Positions 9,116 through 17,983 of a stretch of 64,000 nt of DNA are shown here, one piece after another (position 1 is the stretch's first letter; each line of letters starts with the position of its first letter). The stretch covers positions 62,001 to 126,000 of the forward strand of contig JAMXJH010000006.1 of NCBI GenBank assembly GCA_026131555.1, in the 5' to 3' direction. Origin of the DNA: Aerococcaceae bacterium NML190073 (lineage in GTDB: Bacteria; Bacillota; Bacilli; Lactobacillales; Aerococcaceae). Under the pieces are notes generated by a model. The model ran no database searches and had not been told where the DNA came from. It worked only from the letters and a program-made list of their open reading frames with translations. Both the position numbers and the translations under genes were made by a program.

Positions 9116-10087
9116 CTACTCATCATGTAATCTAAATGCTTCCGCAATATTAACCGGTTCAGCACAATTCAATAAGACTAACAGTTTCAATCTGGCTTTT
9201 ACACCACTTAATCCTTGTGTGAAGATAACACCTTTTTGGTAGAGTTGTTTGCCACCACCGTCATAGTCATAAACGTCTTCCGTCACACCATTAAACGCAC
9301 GTGATACCATGACAACCGGTATACCTTCAGCAATTAAATGGTCAATGGCATTCACTGTTTCCGGTGGCATATTGCCGGCTCCTAAACCCTCTATCACCAA
9401 TCCGGCATATCCCGACGTTCCAATCGCCGCGATTAAATCCGGTTCCATACCTGTGTAAGCCTTCAATAAGGCTACTCGCTTAGTCAATGCGTGAACAGGA
9501 TAATGTTCCGAACGGAGCATTTTCTGGAAATAGATGACTTGGTTCTTAGAAACCAAACCATTCGGTCCAAAAGTCGGTGTTTGGAAGGTGGCTAAATTAG
9601 TTGTATGCGTCTTAGTCACATAAGTTGCGGTATGAATTTCTTCATTCATCACCACAAGCACACCTTTATCACAGGATTGTTCCGAAGCTGCCACTAGAAT
9701 CGCACTGCGCAAATTCGCTAACCCATCTGAACCAACTTCATTGATTGAACGCATCGCGCCTGTTAGCACAATCGGAATAGTTAAATCCAAGACCAATTCT
9801 AAGAAATACGCAGTTTCTTCCAAAGTATCCGTTCCGTGCGTCACAACGACACCATCGTATGCTATCGCATTGCTCTGAATCCAATGCGCTAATCCCAGCA
9901 TATCTGTCGGCGTCATATGTGGCGAAGGCATGTGAAATAAATCAACCACTTCTAACAGTGCCAACGAACTGAATGCGCTACTTTTCCGGGTAAGAGGATT
10001 GGCACTGGACGGAGAAACTTTACCCGTTGTTTGATCCTCACTCATCGCTATTGTGCCACCTGTATTGATAATGACAATCCGCTTCAT
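9116..10087 (-). CDS. ansA: L-asparaginase, type I
   Basis: Hydrolyses L-asparagine to aspartate and ammonia. The 323-aa protein carries both asparaginase threonines: NTGGTIAMS near the start and VVTHGTDTLEETAYFLEL around residue 85-100, with TGAMR afterwards. There is no signal peptide, so it is cytosolic. An in-frame extension to 10117 exists, but AGGAGG lies 7 nt upstream of the ATG at 10087 and MKRIVIINTGGT is the family start. The gene lies 10 nt after the ArAE-like gene, whose stop codon overlaps its ribosome binding site, and 9 nt before the DUF1189 gene. Confidence 0.95.
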   Translation of the reverse strand: MKRIVIINTGGTIAMSEDQTTGKVSPSSANPLTRKSSAFSSLALLEVVDLFHMPSPHMTPTDMLGLAHWIQSNAIAYDGVVVTHGTDTLEETAYFLELVLDLTIPIVLTGAMRSINEVGSDGLANLRSAILVAASEQSCDKGVLVVMNEEIHTATYVTKTHTTNLATFQTPTFGPNGLVSKNQVIYFQKMLRSEHYPVHALTKRVALLKAYTGMEPDLIAAIGTSGYAGLVIEGLGAGNMPPETVNAIDHLIAEGIPVVMVSRAFNGVTEDVYDYDGGGKQLYQKGVIFTQGLSGVKARLKLLVLLNCAEPVNIAEAFRLHDE

Positions 10088-10097
10088 CGCTAACCTC

Positions 10098-11195
10098 CTA
10101 GTGAATTTCACGCGCAACTAAAGTTGCTTTCTCAGGTTGTGATCGTAATTTGAAACTGCGCACCAAGCGGTTCAAATTGGTTAATTCTTCTTCGTAATGG
10201 TAAATGGCTGACATAATATGAATGACACCATTCCCCTCGAAATGATGCATTTCTTTCTCGTTTTCTTGAATGCGCGCCTGATTGAAGAAACATTGCATAT
10301 ATTCTTCACGATGTTGCAAATTCATTGTCATGAAATTTACTTCACGCGGTGGGACTTTTCCATTGAACTTCATTAAGATTTGCTCATGCGCACTCATTAA
10401 AGTTTCTAACCGTTCTCGAATCGTCACCCGCATTTCATCCGGAAACGCCATGTAGACACTTTCATTTTCGTGCAGCACCCGTAATAATTTAATCGCCGCT
10501 TCTGTCGTTCGGCACATATGCTTGTAAACAACCGATTTACGCATAATGTAATAACGTTTTTTGCGATTGAAAAACATCTCACCCTTAATCAAGTCGAACA
10601 ACTCAATCAACTTACGCATTTGCGAACGCGCCCACTTAATATCGCGGTGCATTACGGAATATTCCGCATTTTTGCGCAGAGAGGCACGAATCCACATTAA
10701 AGTCTCCGAGGTTATAAACTCCAATGTTTGGAAAAACTTCCCGTCGTACTTCGGCGGATAAACGATTAAATTGACAAGAAACGTAATTGTAACACCAATT
10801 AGCGTTTCTGAAACACGCATTACCGCCGCCGTATGGTGATTGAAGTTTTCCCCGCTACCCAGCATAATGACGATGAGCGTTACAACTGCTAACCCAATAA
10901 ATTCTCCTAATTTCAAAGCGTTAAGTATAGCGATGGTTAATATCGCTGTAATCCCAACTGCTAAAGGATGGTTGCCAATTGCTTGTACCATAATCACCGC
11001 TATCAAGCCGCCGATAATATTTGAAATAACTCGACTGATGAACACTTCGACTGATTTTCTAACGGAAGGTTGAGTAGAATACGCTGCCCCGATTCCGGCT
11101 AACATCCCATCGCTACCAGGTATAATAAACATCGATGCCATAACAGATAATGTAATTGCCAACCCTGTTTTGAGTACCCTTGCGCCTATCTTCAT
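10098..11195 (-). CDS. aromatic acid exporter (ArAE/FUSC) family membrane protein
   Basis: 365 aa. The N-terminal half has about six membrane segments (LKTGLAITLSVMASMFII; NIIGGLIAVIMVQAIG; AVGITAILTIAILNALKLGEFIGLAVVTLIVIML; ETLIGVTITFLVNLIVYPP), the C-terminal half is a soluble, charged, largely helical domain. This is the ArAE_1/FUSC-like layout (YqjA type). Such proteins are thought to export aromatic or other organic acids; the substrate here is unknown. ATG at 11195 is chosen over a GTG at 11213 because GAGAGG precedes it. First gene of the operon with ansA. A PerR-like box sits on its promoter. Confidence 0.85.
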   Translation of the reverse strand: MKIGARVLKTGLAITLSVMASMFIIPGSDGMLAGIGAAYSTQPSVRKSVEVFISRVISNIIGGLIAVIMVQAIGNHPLAVGITAILTIAILNALKLGEFIGLAVVTLIVIMLGSGENFNHHTAAVMRVSETLIGVTITFLVNLIVYPPKYDGKFFQTLEFITSETLMWIRASLRKNAEYSVMHRDIKWARSQMRKLIELFDLIKGEMFFNRKKRYYIMRKSVVYKHMCRTTEAAIKLLRVLHENESVYMAFPDEMRVTIRERLETLMSAHEQILMKFNGKVPPREVNFMTMNLQHREEYMQCFFNQARIQENEKEMHHFEGNGVIHIMSAIYHYEEELTNLNRLVRSFKLRSQPEKATLVAREIH

Positions 11196-11252
11196 GAAAC
11201 TATTTCCTCTCACTATATAAAGTTAAATCGCTTAATTAGTTTTGTTCTATAC

Positions 11253-11267
11253 TCTGAATTATTATAA
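11253..11267. promoter_or_regulatory. PerR-box-like operator
   Basis: TCTGAATTATTATAA matches the Bacillus PerR/Fur-type box TTATAATTATTATAA at 12 of 15 positions, with one perfect half-site ATTATAA. It overlaps the -10 of the ArAE operon and lies in the region shared with the divergent perR gene. Confidence 0.45.
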
Positions 11268-11289
11268 ACACAAATGTTCACAAATACAA
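11261..11289 (-). promoter_or_regulatory. promoter of the ArAE-ansA operon
   Basis: Minus strand: -35 TTGTAT (11284-11289), 17-bp spacer, -10 TATAAT (11261-11266), about 65 bp upstream of the gene. Confidence 0.6.
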
Positions 11290-11383
11290 CTACCTTGCCT
11301 TCCTGTCTACAGGAAATACGCTTTATTTTTTGTTGCAAAAAAATTAAAGTTTCACTAAGATGATAGGCAATCCAATGATTATT

Positions 11384-11392
11384 TGCTATAAT
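11384..11392 (+). promoter_or_regulatory. extended -10 of perR
   Basis: TGCTATAAT lies 30 bp before the perR start. No good -35 is present, as expected for an extended -10 promoter. Confidence 0.5.
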
Positions 11393-11422
11393 AAAACGCA
11401 TCATAAAAAAGGAGGTTTGCAA

Positions 11423-11893
11423 ATGTGCCCACACGGTAAAAAAGCAGAAGACATTCTTTCAGAAGTCTTACTCTCTTTGAAAGAAAAGAATTTCCGCATT
11501 ACCCCACAGCGTAAAGCGATTCTTCTTTATCTGATTCAAAGTTCGCACCACCCCAGTGTTGAAGATATTTATCACGATTTGCTTCCGGAACATCCTAGTA
11601 TGAGTTTGGCAACTGTCTACAATAATTTGCGCGTACTTGTTGATGAAGGACTCGTTTATGAAATGAAGTTTTCAGGCGTTACCAGCCATTTCGACTTCAT
11701 CGGTCATAAGCATTATCACGTGATTTGTGACCAATGTGGTAAAATTACAGACGTTTCGCACATTGATTTGTCGTTCATCCATCAAATGGTTCACGAACAA
11801 ACTGACTATTCCGTTAATGATACGCATCTTGAGATTCATGGACTTTGTCCACAATGCCGACCAAAGAATACATATAATACTTCGCCAAACTAA
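11423..11893 (+). CDS. perR: PerR-type peroxide-responsive Fur family repressor
   Basis: 156-aa Fur family regulator. The N-terminal winged helix (RITPQRKAILLYLIQSSHHPSVEDIY, then SLATVYNNLRVL) is followed by the metal-binding half. PerR-type ligands are visible: His in SSHHPS, Asp in HFDFIG, His-Tyr-His in KHYH, and Asp (not Glu) in GKITD. CDQCGK and the C-terminal CPQC form the structural zinc site. The Asp residues favour PerR over Fur or Zur. The start at 11423 has AAAGGAGG upstream; the longer frame to 11360 covers the promoter. Divergent from the ArAE-ansA operon, which it may regulate. Confidence 0.85.
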   Translation: MCPHGKKAEDILSEVLLSLKEKNFRITPQRKAILLYLIQSSHHPSVEDIYHDLLPEHPSMSLATVYNNLRVLVDEGLVYEMKFSGVTSHFDFIGHKHYHVICDQCGKITDVSHIDLSFIHQMVHEQTDYSVNDTHLEIHGLCPQCRPKNTYNTSPN

Positions 11894-11912
11894 TGGAGTT
11901 TGGCTTTTTTTT
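11884..11912 (+). terminator. terminator of perR
   Basis: GCCAAACT (11884-11891), 5-nt loop, AGTTTGGC (11897-11904), then eight T. The perR stop codon is inside the hairpin. Confidence 0.92.
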
Positions 11913-12014
11913 GCGCTTAATTTCACAAAAAAAGCTAATTTCTTTCAAATAGTAAACGTTTTTGCCTTCTATAATGGATTCAGATAAAAGAATTATACAA
12001 AAGGAGTGTTCTGT

Positions 12015-12803
12015 ATGAAATTGAAATTATTATGTTTATCCTTAATCCCCTTGCTTGCAGCGTGTAACAAAGTGACCCCACCTCAAACAAGTCAATCCAG
12101 TATTGCACCTATCAGTAGCATAGCCGCCTCCACCAGTGAAAGCGAGTCCTTATCTTCTATTCGTGCGGAATCATCTAGCCTCAGTCAATTACAAACAAGT
12201 CAACAACAAAATTCTGAAAGTTCATCCAGTATGAGTGAATCACATCATGTTTCTATTACACCGCCACGTTCCATGCCAAGAGTAACGATTGTCGAGAATA
12301 AATCAGCGGAGCTCGCTCCAGCCTCCATGATAACCACCGTTCAACATGAACAAAAACCTGTTACCTCAAACTCTACTCAGGAACAGAACCAAGAATACAC
12401 ATACGCTGTCGATATTCAAGGATTGGGTAACTACGCTGAATTTGAACGACAAGGTGCGAATATCCCAACGCAAATTCTTTTTTATCCTTATGAACAAAAA
12501 ATATCAAGAGGATTGAAGGGATATGACCTTTCCAAATTCCAACATTATCACTATACAATTTCCCATGAGGCAACGAAACAAATCCGTGTCTTTTCGGCTG
12601 ATGACTCAGGCATTCGTACCGTCAATGTCAATACGACTATCAAATTCCTGCCTCCTACAGAACCCGGTGTTCCCTCTCGAGAAGACGAAGTATTTTACCT
12701 CTTCTATAACAGAAACGGCGGTATTTCTTTGGCAACCAAGAATTACGCCGGAAACGTCGAACCTGATAAATTGGATGTCATGCTGGAGTATTTAATGCCT
12801 TAA
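12015..12803 (+). CDS. Ser-rich lipoprotein of unknown function
   Basis: 262 aa. The signal peptide ends in the lipobox LLAAC, so a lipoprotein anchored outside the membrane is predicted. A low-complexity Ser/Gln/Glu linker follows (about residues 25-115), then a folded C-terminal domain of about 140 residues (from YAVDIQGLGNYAEFERQ to DVMLEYLMP) that I do not recognise. Start at ATG 12015, which has AAGGAG 8 nt upstream; the GTG at 12006 is too close to it. Stands alone between two terminators, with a TATAAT at 11970-11975. Confidence 0.8.
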   Translation: MKLKLLCLSLIPLLAACNKVTPPQTSQSSIAPISSIAASTSESESLSSIRAESSSLSQLQTSQQQNSESSSSMSESHHVSITPPRSMPRVTIVENKSAELAPASMITTVQHEQKPVTSNSTQEQNQEYTYAVDIQGLGNYAEFERQGANIPTQILFYPYEQKISRGLKGYDLSKFQHYHYTISHEATKQIRVFSADDSGIRTVNVNTTIKFLPPTEPGVPSREDEVFYLFYNRNGGISLATKNYAGNVEPDKLDVMLEYLMP

Positions 12804-12820
12804 TCTCAGAGTCTCTTTAT

Positions 12821-12873
12821 AAAAACACGTATCCCCTCAGCAACCTTTCAGCTGAGTGGATACGTGTTTTTTT
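12821..12873. terminator. bidirectional terminator between convergent genes
   Basis: Long hairpin: AAAAACACGTATCC and its complement form the outer stem, CTCAGC with GCTGAG the inner stem. It is flanked by T runs on both strands. Confidence 0.9.
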
Positions 12874-12946
12874 AGATTGGTTGGAAACTAATTAAGATTG
12901 AGGTGCATATCAATGATATCTGGTACGCCTTCCCGCTTCTTTCCTT

Positions 12947-13504
12947 CTAAAACTTCTTTTTCGGGTGTTTCGCAATCACTTCGGGGTGATTCGCCAGAAG
13001 TTGCTCCCCTGCTGCTGTAAGTGCATATTGTCGAGTCGGGAAATGCGCACCTAATGCTTCTTCGCTCACTTGAGCATGAATTAACGCTGCCAACTCCGGT
13101 TTCTTTAACTTATTCAGATTGACAATGCCTTTTTCTTTTAATATTTTTCGCAAAAACGGTGCAGTAACATGATCGAGTGAATCATGTGCCGATAATTCTA
13201 CAACATAACCTTGAGCAATCAGATGAAGTAAAGACGCTCGCGCATCAATACCGTAAGTATATTCGAAATACTTGGAAATAACCGTTTCATTCGTATAAGT
13301 GCCGAATTGAATACGCCAAAGAAGAATGATATCCCCTGGCAAAACGCCTTCCACCAAACGTATCATATTACGTTTCGGCACTAATTTATTGCTCGACAAC
13401 TCGACTTCTGTTAACCATGCTGCTAAATCTCGTTCAGGAGAAATATATGGCATTTCCGCATGGTGTTGATACAACTTCGCTACTTGCTTTCTTAAATCTA
13501 CCAT
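12947..13504 (-). CDS. hypothetical protein with SAP-like segment, possible 3' frameshift
   Basis: 185 aa, no signal peptide or membrane segment. Near residues 115-145 the segment LRKILKEKGIVNLNKLKKPELAALI resembles a SAP-type helix-extended loop-helix motif; I do not recognise the rest. It starts 11 nt after the DUF4230 gene with GAGGGAG before the ATG, so it is the last gene of the yggS-pepO-DUF4230 operon. Oddly, just after the in-frame stop (HPKKKF*) the -1 frame stays open for 22 more codons to a TAG at 12888 with protein-like composition (ending DIIDMHLNLN). The 3' end may therefore carry an indel in the AAAAA run near 12957. Confidence 0.7.
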   Translation of the reverse strand: MVDLRKQVAKLYQHHAEMPYISPERDLAAWLTEVELSSNKLVPKRNMIRLVEGVLPGDIILLWRIQFGTYTNETVISKYFEYTYGIDARASLLHLIAQGYVVELSAHDSLDHVTAPFLRKILKEKGIVNLNKLKKPELAALIHAQVSEEALGAHFPTRQYALTAAGEQLLANHPEVIAKHPKKKF

Positions 13505-13515
13505 CTTATCTCCCT

Positions 13516-14109
13516 CTATTTGAACACAATCTGATATTCTTCTGCTATTGTTTTATCAAATAAGAGCAAATCTTCGATCGCCTTTCGGGCAGTCTTATCT
13601 GCTTCAGCCAAAAAATTACGATCGCTTGCCTTTTGTTCAATAGCTTCTTGTTGGTCTAGCATAAATTGTTGATAGTCAGTAATTTGAATTGGGTTGAAGA
13701 TAGAAGAATCTTCGTCGAATACTTTCAACGAATGCTCGTCTATTTCATGAGCAATAATTTTTGCCGGTGGCAATGTTACTGTAATTGTCTTATGCTTAAC
13801 TTCTACCTTCATTTCGGACAAATCAATACCTGCATGCACAAGACCATCATAGGAAACGAGAAAGGATTTTCTCGTGAAAGGAACTTTCCACCCGTAAAAT
13901 TCTCGTTGATTCTCAAATAATCCTGTGTTGGTATAATAATAACGCTCTGTAATTAAATCGCGCGCTTCTTCAATACGATTTCCAATTAAAGTTGCTGTAA
14001 TATTAGTAGTTGAGCTTTGGTTGAACATTGTATTCCACATAAAAATGCCCACCATTCCGACAATCAGCAAGATCACTACTCGCCCAACCGTTTTCTTTAT
14101 ACATTTCAA
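13516..14109 (-). CDS. DUF4230 family membrane-anchored protein
   Basis: 197 aa with one N-terminal membrane segment (RVVILLIVGMVGIFMWN), then an extracytoplasmic part containing the DUF4230 pattern (ITERYYYTNTGLFENQREF and TITVTLPPAKI). Function unknown. The start is most likely a TTG at 14109: AAAGGAGG lies 8 nt upstream of it, whereas the ATG at 14133 has no ribosome binding site and contains the AAAGGAGG inside its own codons. It lies between the M13 peptidase gene (27 nt away) and the SAP-like gene. Confidence 0.8.
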   Translation of the reverse strand: MKCIKKTVGRVVILLIVGMVGIFMWNTMFNQSSTTNITATLIGNRIEEARDLITERYYYTNTGLFENQREFYGWKVPFTRKSFLVSYDGLVHAGIDLSEMKVEVKHKTITVTLPPAKIIAHEIDEHSLKVFDEDSSIFNPIQITDYQQFMLDQQEAIEQKASDRNFLAEADKTARKAIEDLLLFDKTIAEEYQIVFK

Positions 14110-14136
14110 TATGGTTTCCTCCTTTAAATGCATTTG

Positions 14137-16116
14137 TTACCAAACGCTGACACGTTTTTCCGGGGCAAGATACATGCCGTCGCCTTCCTTAGTTTGGAAA
14201 GTTTCATGGAATTGCGCCAAATTTTGTGCATGAATATTGGCACGCAATTCGCTAGGCGGATGTTCATCTGTTGCAATCAAGTTACGATAGTATTCTGGCG
14301 TTGCTTTCTCACGCCATGTTCTAGCCCAACTGATAAAGAACTCTTCTAAATTAGCGTCGGATCCGGCGTGTTTTTGCAAAGCTTCTAAGGCAACAATCAA
14401 GCCTCCGGCATCCGCTACATTCTCAGTCAAAGTCAAGGTGCCATTAATCGGTACACCTGCATATTCCAAAGCATCCCACTGCTCAATCATTGCTTTCGTT
14501 TTCGCTTCAAAAGCTGCGTAATCTTCCGGCGTCCACCAATTATTTAAATTTCCATGCGCATCAAATTTAGCACCGCTCGGATCAAAGGCATGCGTAATTT
14601 CATGTCCAATCGTTGCTCCGATTGCCCCGTAATTCTCACTGATTGTCTGTTCAGACGAATAATTTGGTGCTTGCAGAAATGCCGCCGGGAACACAATGTT
14701 ATTGCCTGCCGGATCATAATAAGCGTTCACTTCATGCGCCGCCATCGCCCATTCTTCCTTATCGACAGGAAGATGCAAACTCGCAAATGACGCCTGTTGT
14801 GCAAAGCGATGCAATCGCATCAGATTCTCAAACAGACTATCCTCAGGTAGTAAAATTCCGTCTTCCAAGGCGACCGATTCATAATCCGGATAACCGATCA
14901 TCACACGCATTGTTTCCAGTTTCCGAATTGCCGATTGTTTCGTCGGTTCGGATAACCATGTATTTTGACGTAAGCGTTCTTTGTAAGCTTCAATAACGTT
15001 TTGCGTCATAATTGTTACTTCTTGCTTCGCCTCTTCACCAAAATAGGTCTTCCCATAATAAATTCCAATTGGGTCGCTAAATATTGTCAGTGCCAGTTGA
15101 TAAGCAGCATCTTCTTTTTGGTAAGATTCTGTAACGCCGATTAATGCATTGCTATACACTTCTTCTGACAAGCGAAGTTCATCGGTTAGGTGTTTACTTC
15201 GACTTTGCGCGAAGCCAACTAACATCCATGCCTTAATTGACTCGATATTGTCTTCTGTTACAATTTGATCTAACATTTGGAAATAAGCATCATTCGACAC
15301 TACTAAATGTTCTACGGTTTCTCCTAATAATTCCTCGGCTATTCCCTTTAAATCGAACTGGTTGGAATAATCGCTTACTTCAGCCATCGTATGTGGAAAA
15401 TAAGCATTCATAACATCTGTGGCTTCTTCTCGTGTCAATACATAGGGTGTCAATAACTTATCAAAGGCAATCGCCTTGTCTACTAAATCAATAGCTGTTG
15501 CGTTATCATACCCTAATAATTCCAAAATCCGGATACGAGAAGCCTTATAAATCACTAATAGGTTATCATACACTTCTTCGTGTTCCAAATAATCTTTCGG
15601 TACACTGACTAAAGACGGGGCATTCAAATATAGTGTATGTTGTTGCGAATTTTTCAAATCGGGGTCCACGCTAAACACAAACGGGAAAGGAATGCCGTCC
15701 ACATGAAAGGTAGTCGCTATTTTTTGCAAGTCGGCAATTGATTCAATCGATTCAATTTGGCGTAAATAAGGTTGAATCGGTGCTGCACCTTCTCGTTCCC
15801 GTCGCTCAAAATCGCTCGCTATTCGATAGAAAGTAACAAATTGCGCTAATGCCTCGTTCGGCACCTCCAACTCACCGAAAATCATACTGAACAAATCTGT
15901 ATGAAGTTGCGCGCCCATTTCATCGTTAATATCACTGGAATTATCTACTATTGGAACATCAGGCGTTAGTTCTGCCTGCTCTATCCAAGTTTTGTTAACA
16001 TACTGATACAAATCATCTTGAATACGCAATTCTTGCGCAAATCCTCCTAGCGGACTAAATATAATGGATGACAACAAGAGTATAATACCGAATATTTTAG
16101 TAAGATGTGTTTTCAT
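14137..16116 (-). CDS. pepO: M13 family metallopeptidase (PepO/neprilysin-like), secreted
   Basis: 659-aa zinc endopeptidase. HEITH at residues 505-509 supplies two zinc ligands and the catalytic Glu, ENVAD at 565-569 the third ligand. The NAYYDP substrate-binding motif and the C-terminal RV-W signature are also present. Unlike most lactococcal PepO proteins it begins with a clear signal peptide (hydrophobic LTKIFGIILLLSSIIF, then FAQE), with no lipobox, so it is probably exported. GGAGGAG lies just before the ATG. It follows yggS by 11 nt. Confidence 0.93.
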   Translation of the reverse strand: MKTHLTKIFGIILLLSSIIFSPLGGFAQELRIQDDLYQYVNKTWIEQAELTPDVPIVDNSSDINDEMGAQLHTDLFSMIFGELEVPNEALAQFVTFYRIASDFERREREGAAPIQPYLRQIESIESIADLQKIATTFHVDGIPFPFVFSVDPDLKNSQQHTLYLNAPSLVSVPKDYLEHEEVYDNLLVIYKASRIRILELLGYDNATAIDLVDKAIAFDKLLTPYVLTREEATDVMNAYFPHTMAEVSDYSNQFDLKGIAEELLGETVEHLVVSNDAYFQMLDQIVTEDNIESIKAWMLVGFAQSRSKHLTDELRLSEEVYSNALIGVTESYQKEDAAYQLALTIFSDPIGIYYGKTYFGEEAKQEVTIMTQNVIEAYKERLRQNTWLSEPTKQSAIRKLETMRVMIGYPDYESVALEDGILLPEDSLFENLMRLHRFAQQASFASLHLPVDKEEWAMAAHEVNAYYDPAGNNIVFPAAFLQAPNYSSEQTISENYGAIGATIGHEITHAFDPSGAKFDAHGNLNNWWTPEDYAAFEAKTKAMIEQWDALEYAGVPINGTLTLTENVADAGGLIVALEALQKHAGSDANLEEFFISWARTWREKATPEYYRNLIATDEHPPSELRANIHAQNLAQFHETFQTKEGDGMYLAPEKRVSVW

Positions 16117-16127
16117 TTTCTCCTCCG

Positions 16128-16814
16128 TTAACCTAAATCCAAACCTTCAAAAAAAGCTGACCCGACACGAATAAACGTCGCACCTTCTTGGACTGCAATC
16201 GGATAATCTTGACTCATTCCCATGCTTAATTCAGTGCATGGTGCATGTGGAAACTGATGGTTCGCCACCATTTGTTGCAATAACTTTAACTGATGGAATT
16301 GCTGGCGTATTGCAGCTTGCGACGCTTCAAAAGGTGCCATCGTCATTAACCCGACTACGCATATTTTAGGATATTGCGCAAGGGCTTCTATCATTGTCAG
16401 TACGTTTTCCGGTTGCACACCCGCTTTAGTGGATTCACCGCTCACATTCACTTGCACAAAGCAACGCACTTCTTTTCGTGCACGTTTGTCAATTTCTTTT
16501 GCCAAATTCAATCGATCCAAGGAATGCAAATAATCAATATGATTAATTACGTCTTTGACTTGTCGCGTTTGCAGGCGTCCGATAAAATGCCATTCTATCC
16601 GCGGACACATATCTTTAAGCGCTGTCTGTTTTTCTATCAGCGTTTGTGTGCGATTCTCAGCAAAGCATTGAATGCCTTGTTGATACAAATGACGCATCCA
16701 TTCGGGTGATACCGTTTTGGTCACGGCAACTAAGCGGACGATTTGTTCGGCTTGTTGTGCCTCAATTCGTTGCCGAATAGCTTCAATATTACGCACTAAT
16801 TGTTCTACTTGCAC
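16128..16814 (-). CDS. YggS family PLP homeostasis protein
   Basis: 228-aa PLP-binding protein of the YggS/PROSC (COG0325) family. The PLP lysine lies in LVAVTKTVS; EWHFIGRLQTRQVK, SLDRLNLA, QVNVSGESTKAG and LSMGMSQDYPIA are the other family signatures. The family buffers PLP and influences amino-acid pools rather than catalysing a known reaction. The start is GTG at 16814 with AAGGGAG 7 nt upstream. First gene of an operon with pepO, DUF4230 and the SAP-like gene. In many Firmicutes yggS lies next to sepF and ylmG; here it does not. Confidence 0.93.
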   Translation of the reverse strand: MQVEQLVRNIEAIRQRIEAQQAEQIVRLVAVTKTVSPEWMRHLYQQGIQCFAENRTQTLIEKQTALKDMCPRIEWHFIGRLQTRQVKDVINHIDYLHSLDRLNLAKEIDKRARKEVRCFVQVNVSGESTKAGVQPENVLTMIEALAQYPKICVVGLMTMAPFEASQAAIRQQFHQLKLLQQMVANHQFPHAPCTELSMGMSQDYPIAVQEGATFIRVGSAFFEGLDLG

Positions 16815-16982
16815 CTCTATGCTCCCTTCTCAATATAATTCATTAGAAGTATATCACATTACAGTCAAAAAACAGCTGCTCAACCACTTCACTTCCCACG
16901 AAATTCTGAGTAATTGAGCCAACGAGATTGCTCCTTCCAACATGAGATGGAATCGATTATCCCACGCTTAATGTAGAATGCT
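16815..16982. other. intergenic region with the likely yggS promoter
   Basis: Contains an extended -10 (TGATATACT on the minus strand, TATACT at 16848-16853) for the yggS operon. Nothing else convincing. Confidence 0.4.
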
Positions 16983-17981
16983 TCATCCATTAAAACGATT
17001 CGTAATATCTTCTACATTCTTAATTAAAACAGAAATAGAACCATCCGGATTGTTCACAAATTCCACCACATCGCGGTTGCCGTACAATTCCGCCGGAATC
17101 GTTATCTCGATTCCGTTTGCTAGCTTGAATTTCTGTTTGCTGTATTTTTTCTCATATTTCGGAATATTATTGACCGCAATCTTGCTAGGAAGTTCACGTT
17201 CTTGCGCCAGATTACACGCGGTCATGCGCGCTGTTTCATTATGTTGAAAGACTTGTTCCAAAACCGCTTCCGATTCAATCACATGCTCTTCTTCCAATTG
17301 TTCATAAATAATCTGTTGTGCACTGGCTAACACTTCATAGGTCGGCTCATCAAATTGTTTGGCAACTTGCGTAATTACCTTCTTGATTTGCTTAATTTGC
17401 TGCGGCGCTGCTTCAGGTGGCTCAATGCGCAATACTTGCTCAGATAAATACAGTTGTTTCGTTCCCTCAATCACATAGCGCTTCTCCAATAATTGATACT
17501 CCCCGGTTGTCACATTCAGTAAAAAAGCTTCCGTCGGTTTCTGTGTAGCTGACGGGAAGATTGCATTGTGACGAACCAATTGGTTTGTAATGCCGGCTTG
17601 CGCATCGAGAAAGTGCGTATATTGCGAACTGTAATCTAAACGAATGAAACCGAACCAAGCGGCTTCCTCGTCATCTCTAGCTTCAAAGAATACATAATCC
17701 GCAGCTGGAATTTCCTCTGCCGGTGCAATAATGTCGTAAATCTTATTCGCTAAATCAATCGACTTCTCTATAAAAGAGTGTTGTTCATTTTGGACGTAAT
17801 GGTAAATGTACGCTTCCTGCGTTAAAGAACCCGCCTTAATATCTGAATGCGATACCTTCTTAATCAGTTTGTTAATGTACTCGCGAACCAGCACATCTGA
17901 CAAGTCCATCACATGTTCAGACACTAACAAATTCCCCGAATCTTTATCCAAAATATGCAAAATTGCTTGTTGAATATACAT
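16983..17981 (-). CDS. nucleoid-associated protein, NdpA family
   Basis: 332 aa matching the 37-kDa nucleoid-associated protein family (pfam NA37, YejK in E. coli): N-terminal AILHILDKDSGNLLVSE, internal AWFGFIRLDY, and a C-terminal region with FKLANGIEITIPAELYGN and DGSISVLIKNVEDI. The family binds DNA; its role in Firmicutes is unclear. ATG at 17981 is used because AAGAGGTAACT precedes it; an extension to 18011 overlaps the previous gene. It begins 2 nt after the DUF956 gene, so they are co-translated. Confidence 0.85.
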   Translation of the reverse strand: MYIQQAILHILDKDSGNLLVSEHVMDLSDVLVREYINKLIKKVSHSDIKAGSLTQEAYIYHYVQNEQHSFIEKSIDLANKIYDIIAPAEEIPAADYVFFEARDDEEAAWFGFIRLDYSSQYTHFLDAQAGITNQLVRHNAIFPSATQKPTEAFLLNVTTGEYQLLEKRYVIEGTKQLYLSEQVLRIEPPEAAPQQIKQIKKVITQVAKQFDEPTYEVLASAQQIIYEQLEEEHVIESEAVLEQVFQHNETARMTACNLAQERELPSKIAVNNIPKYEKKYSKQKFKLANGIEITIPAELYGNRDVVEFVNNPDGSISVLIKNVEDITNRFNG

Positions 17982-17983
17982 AG

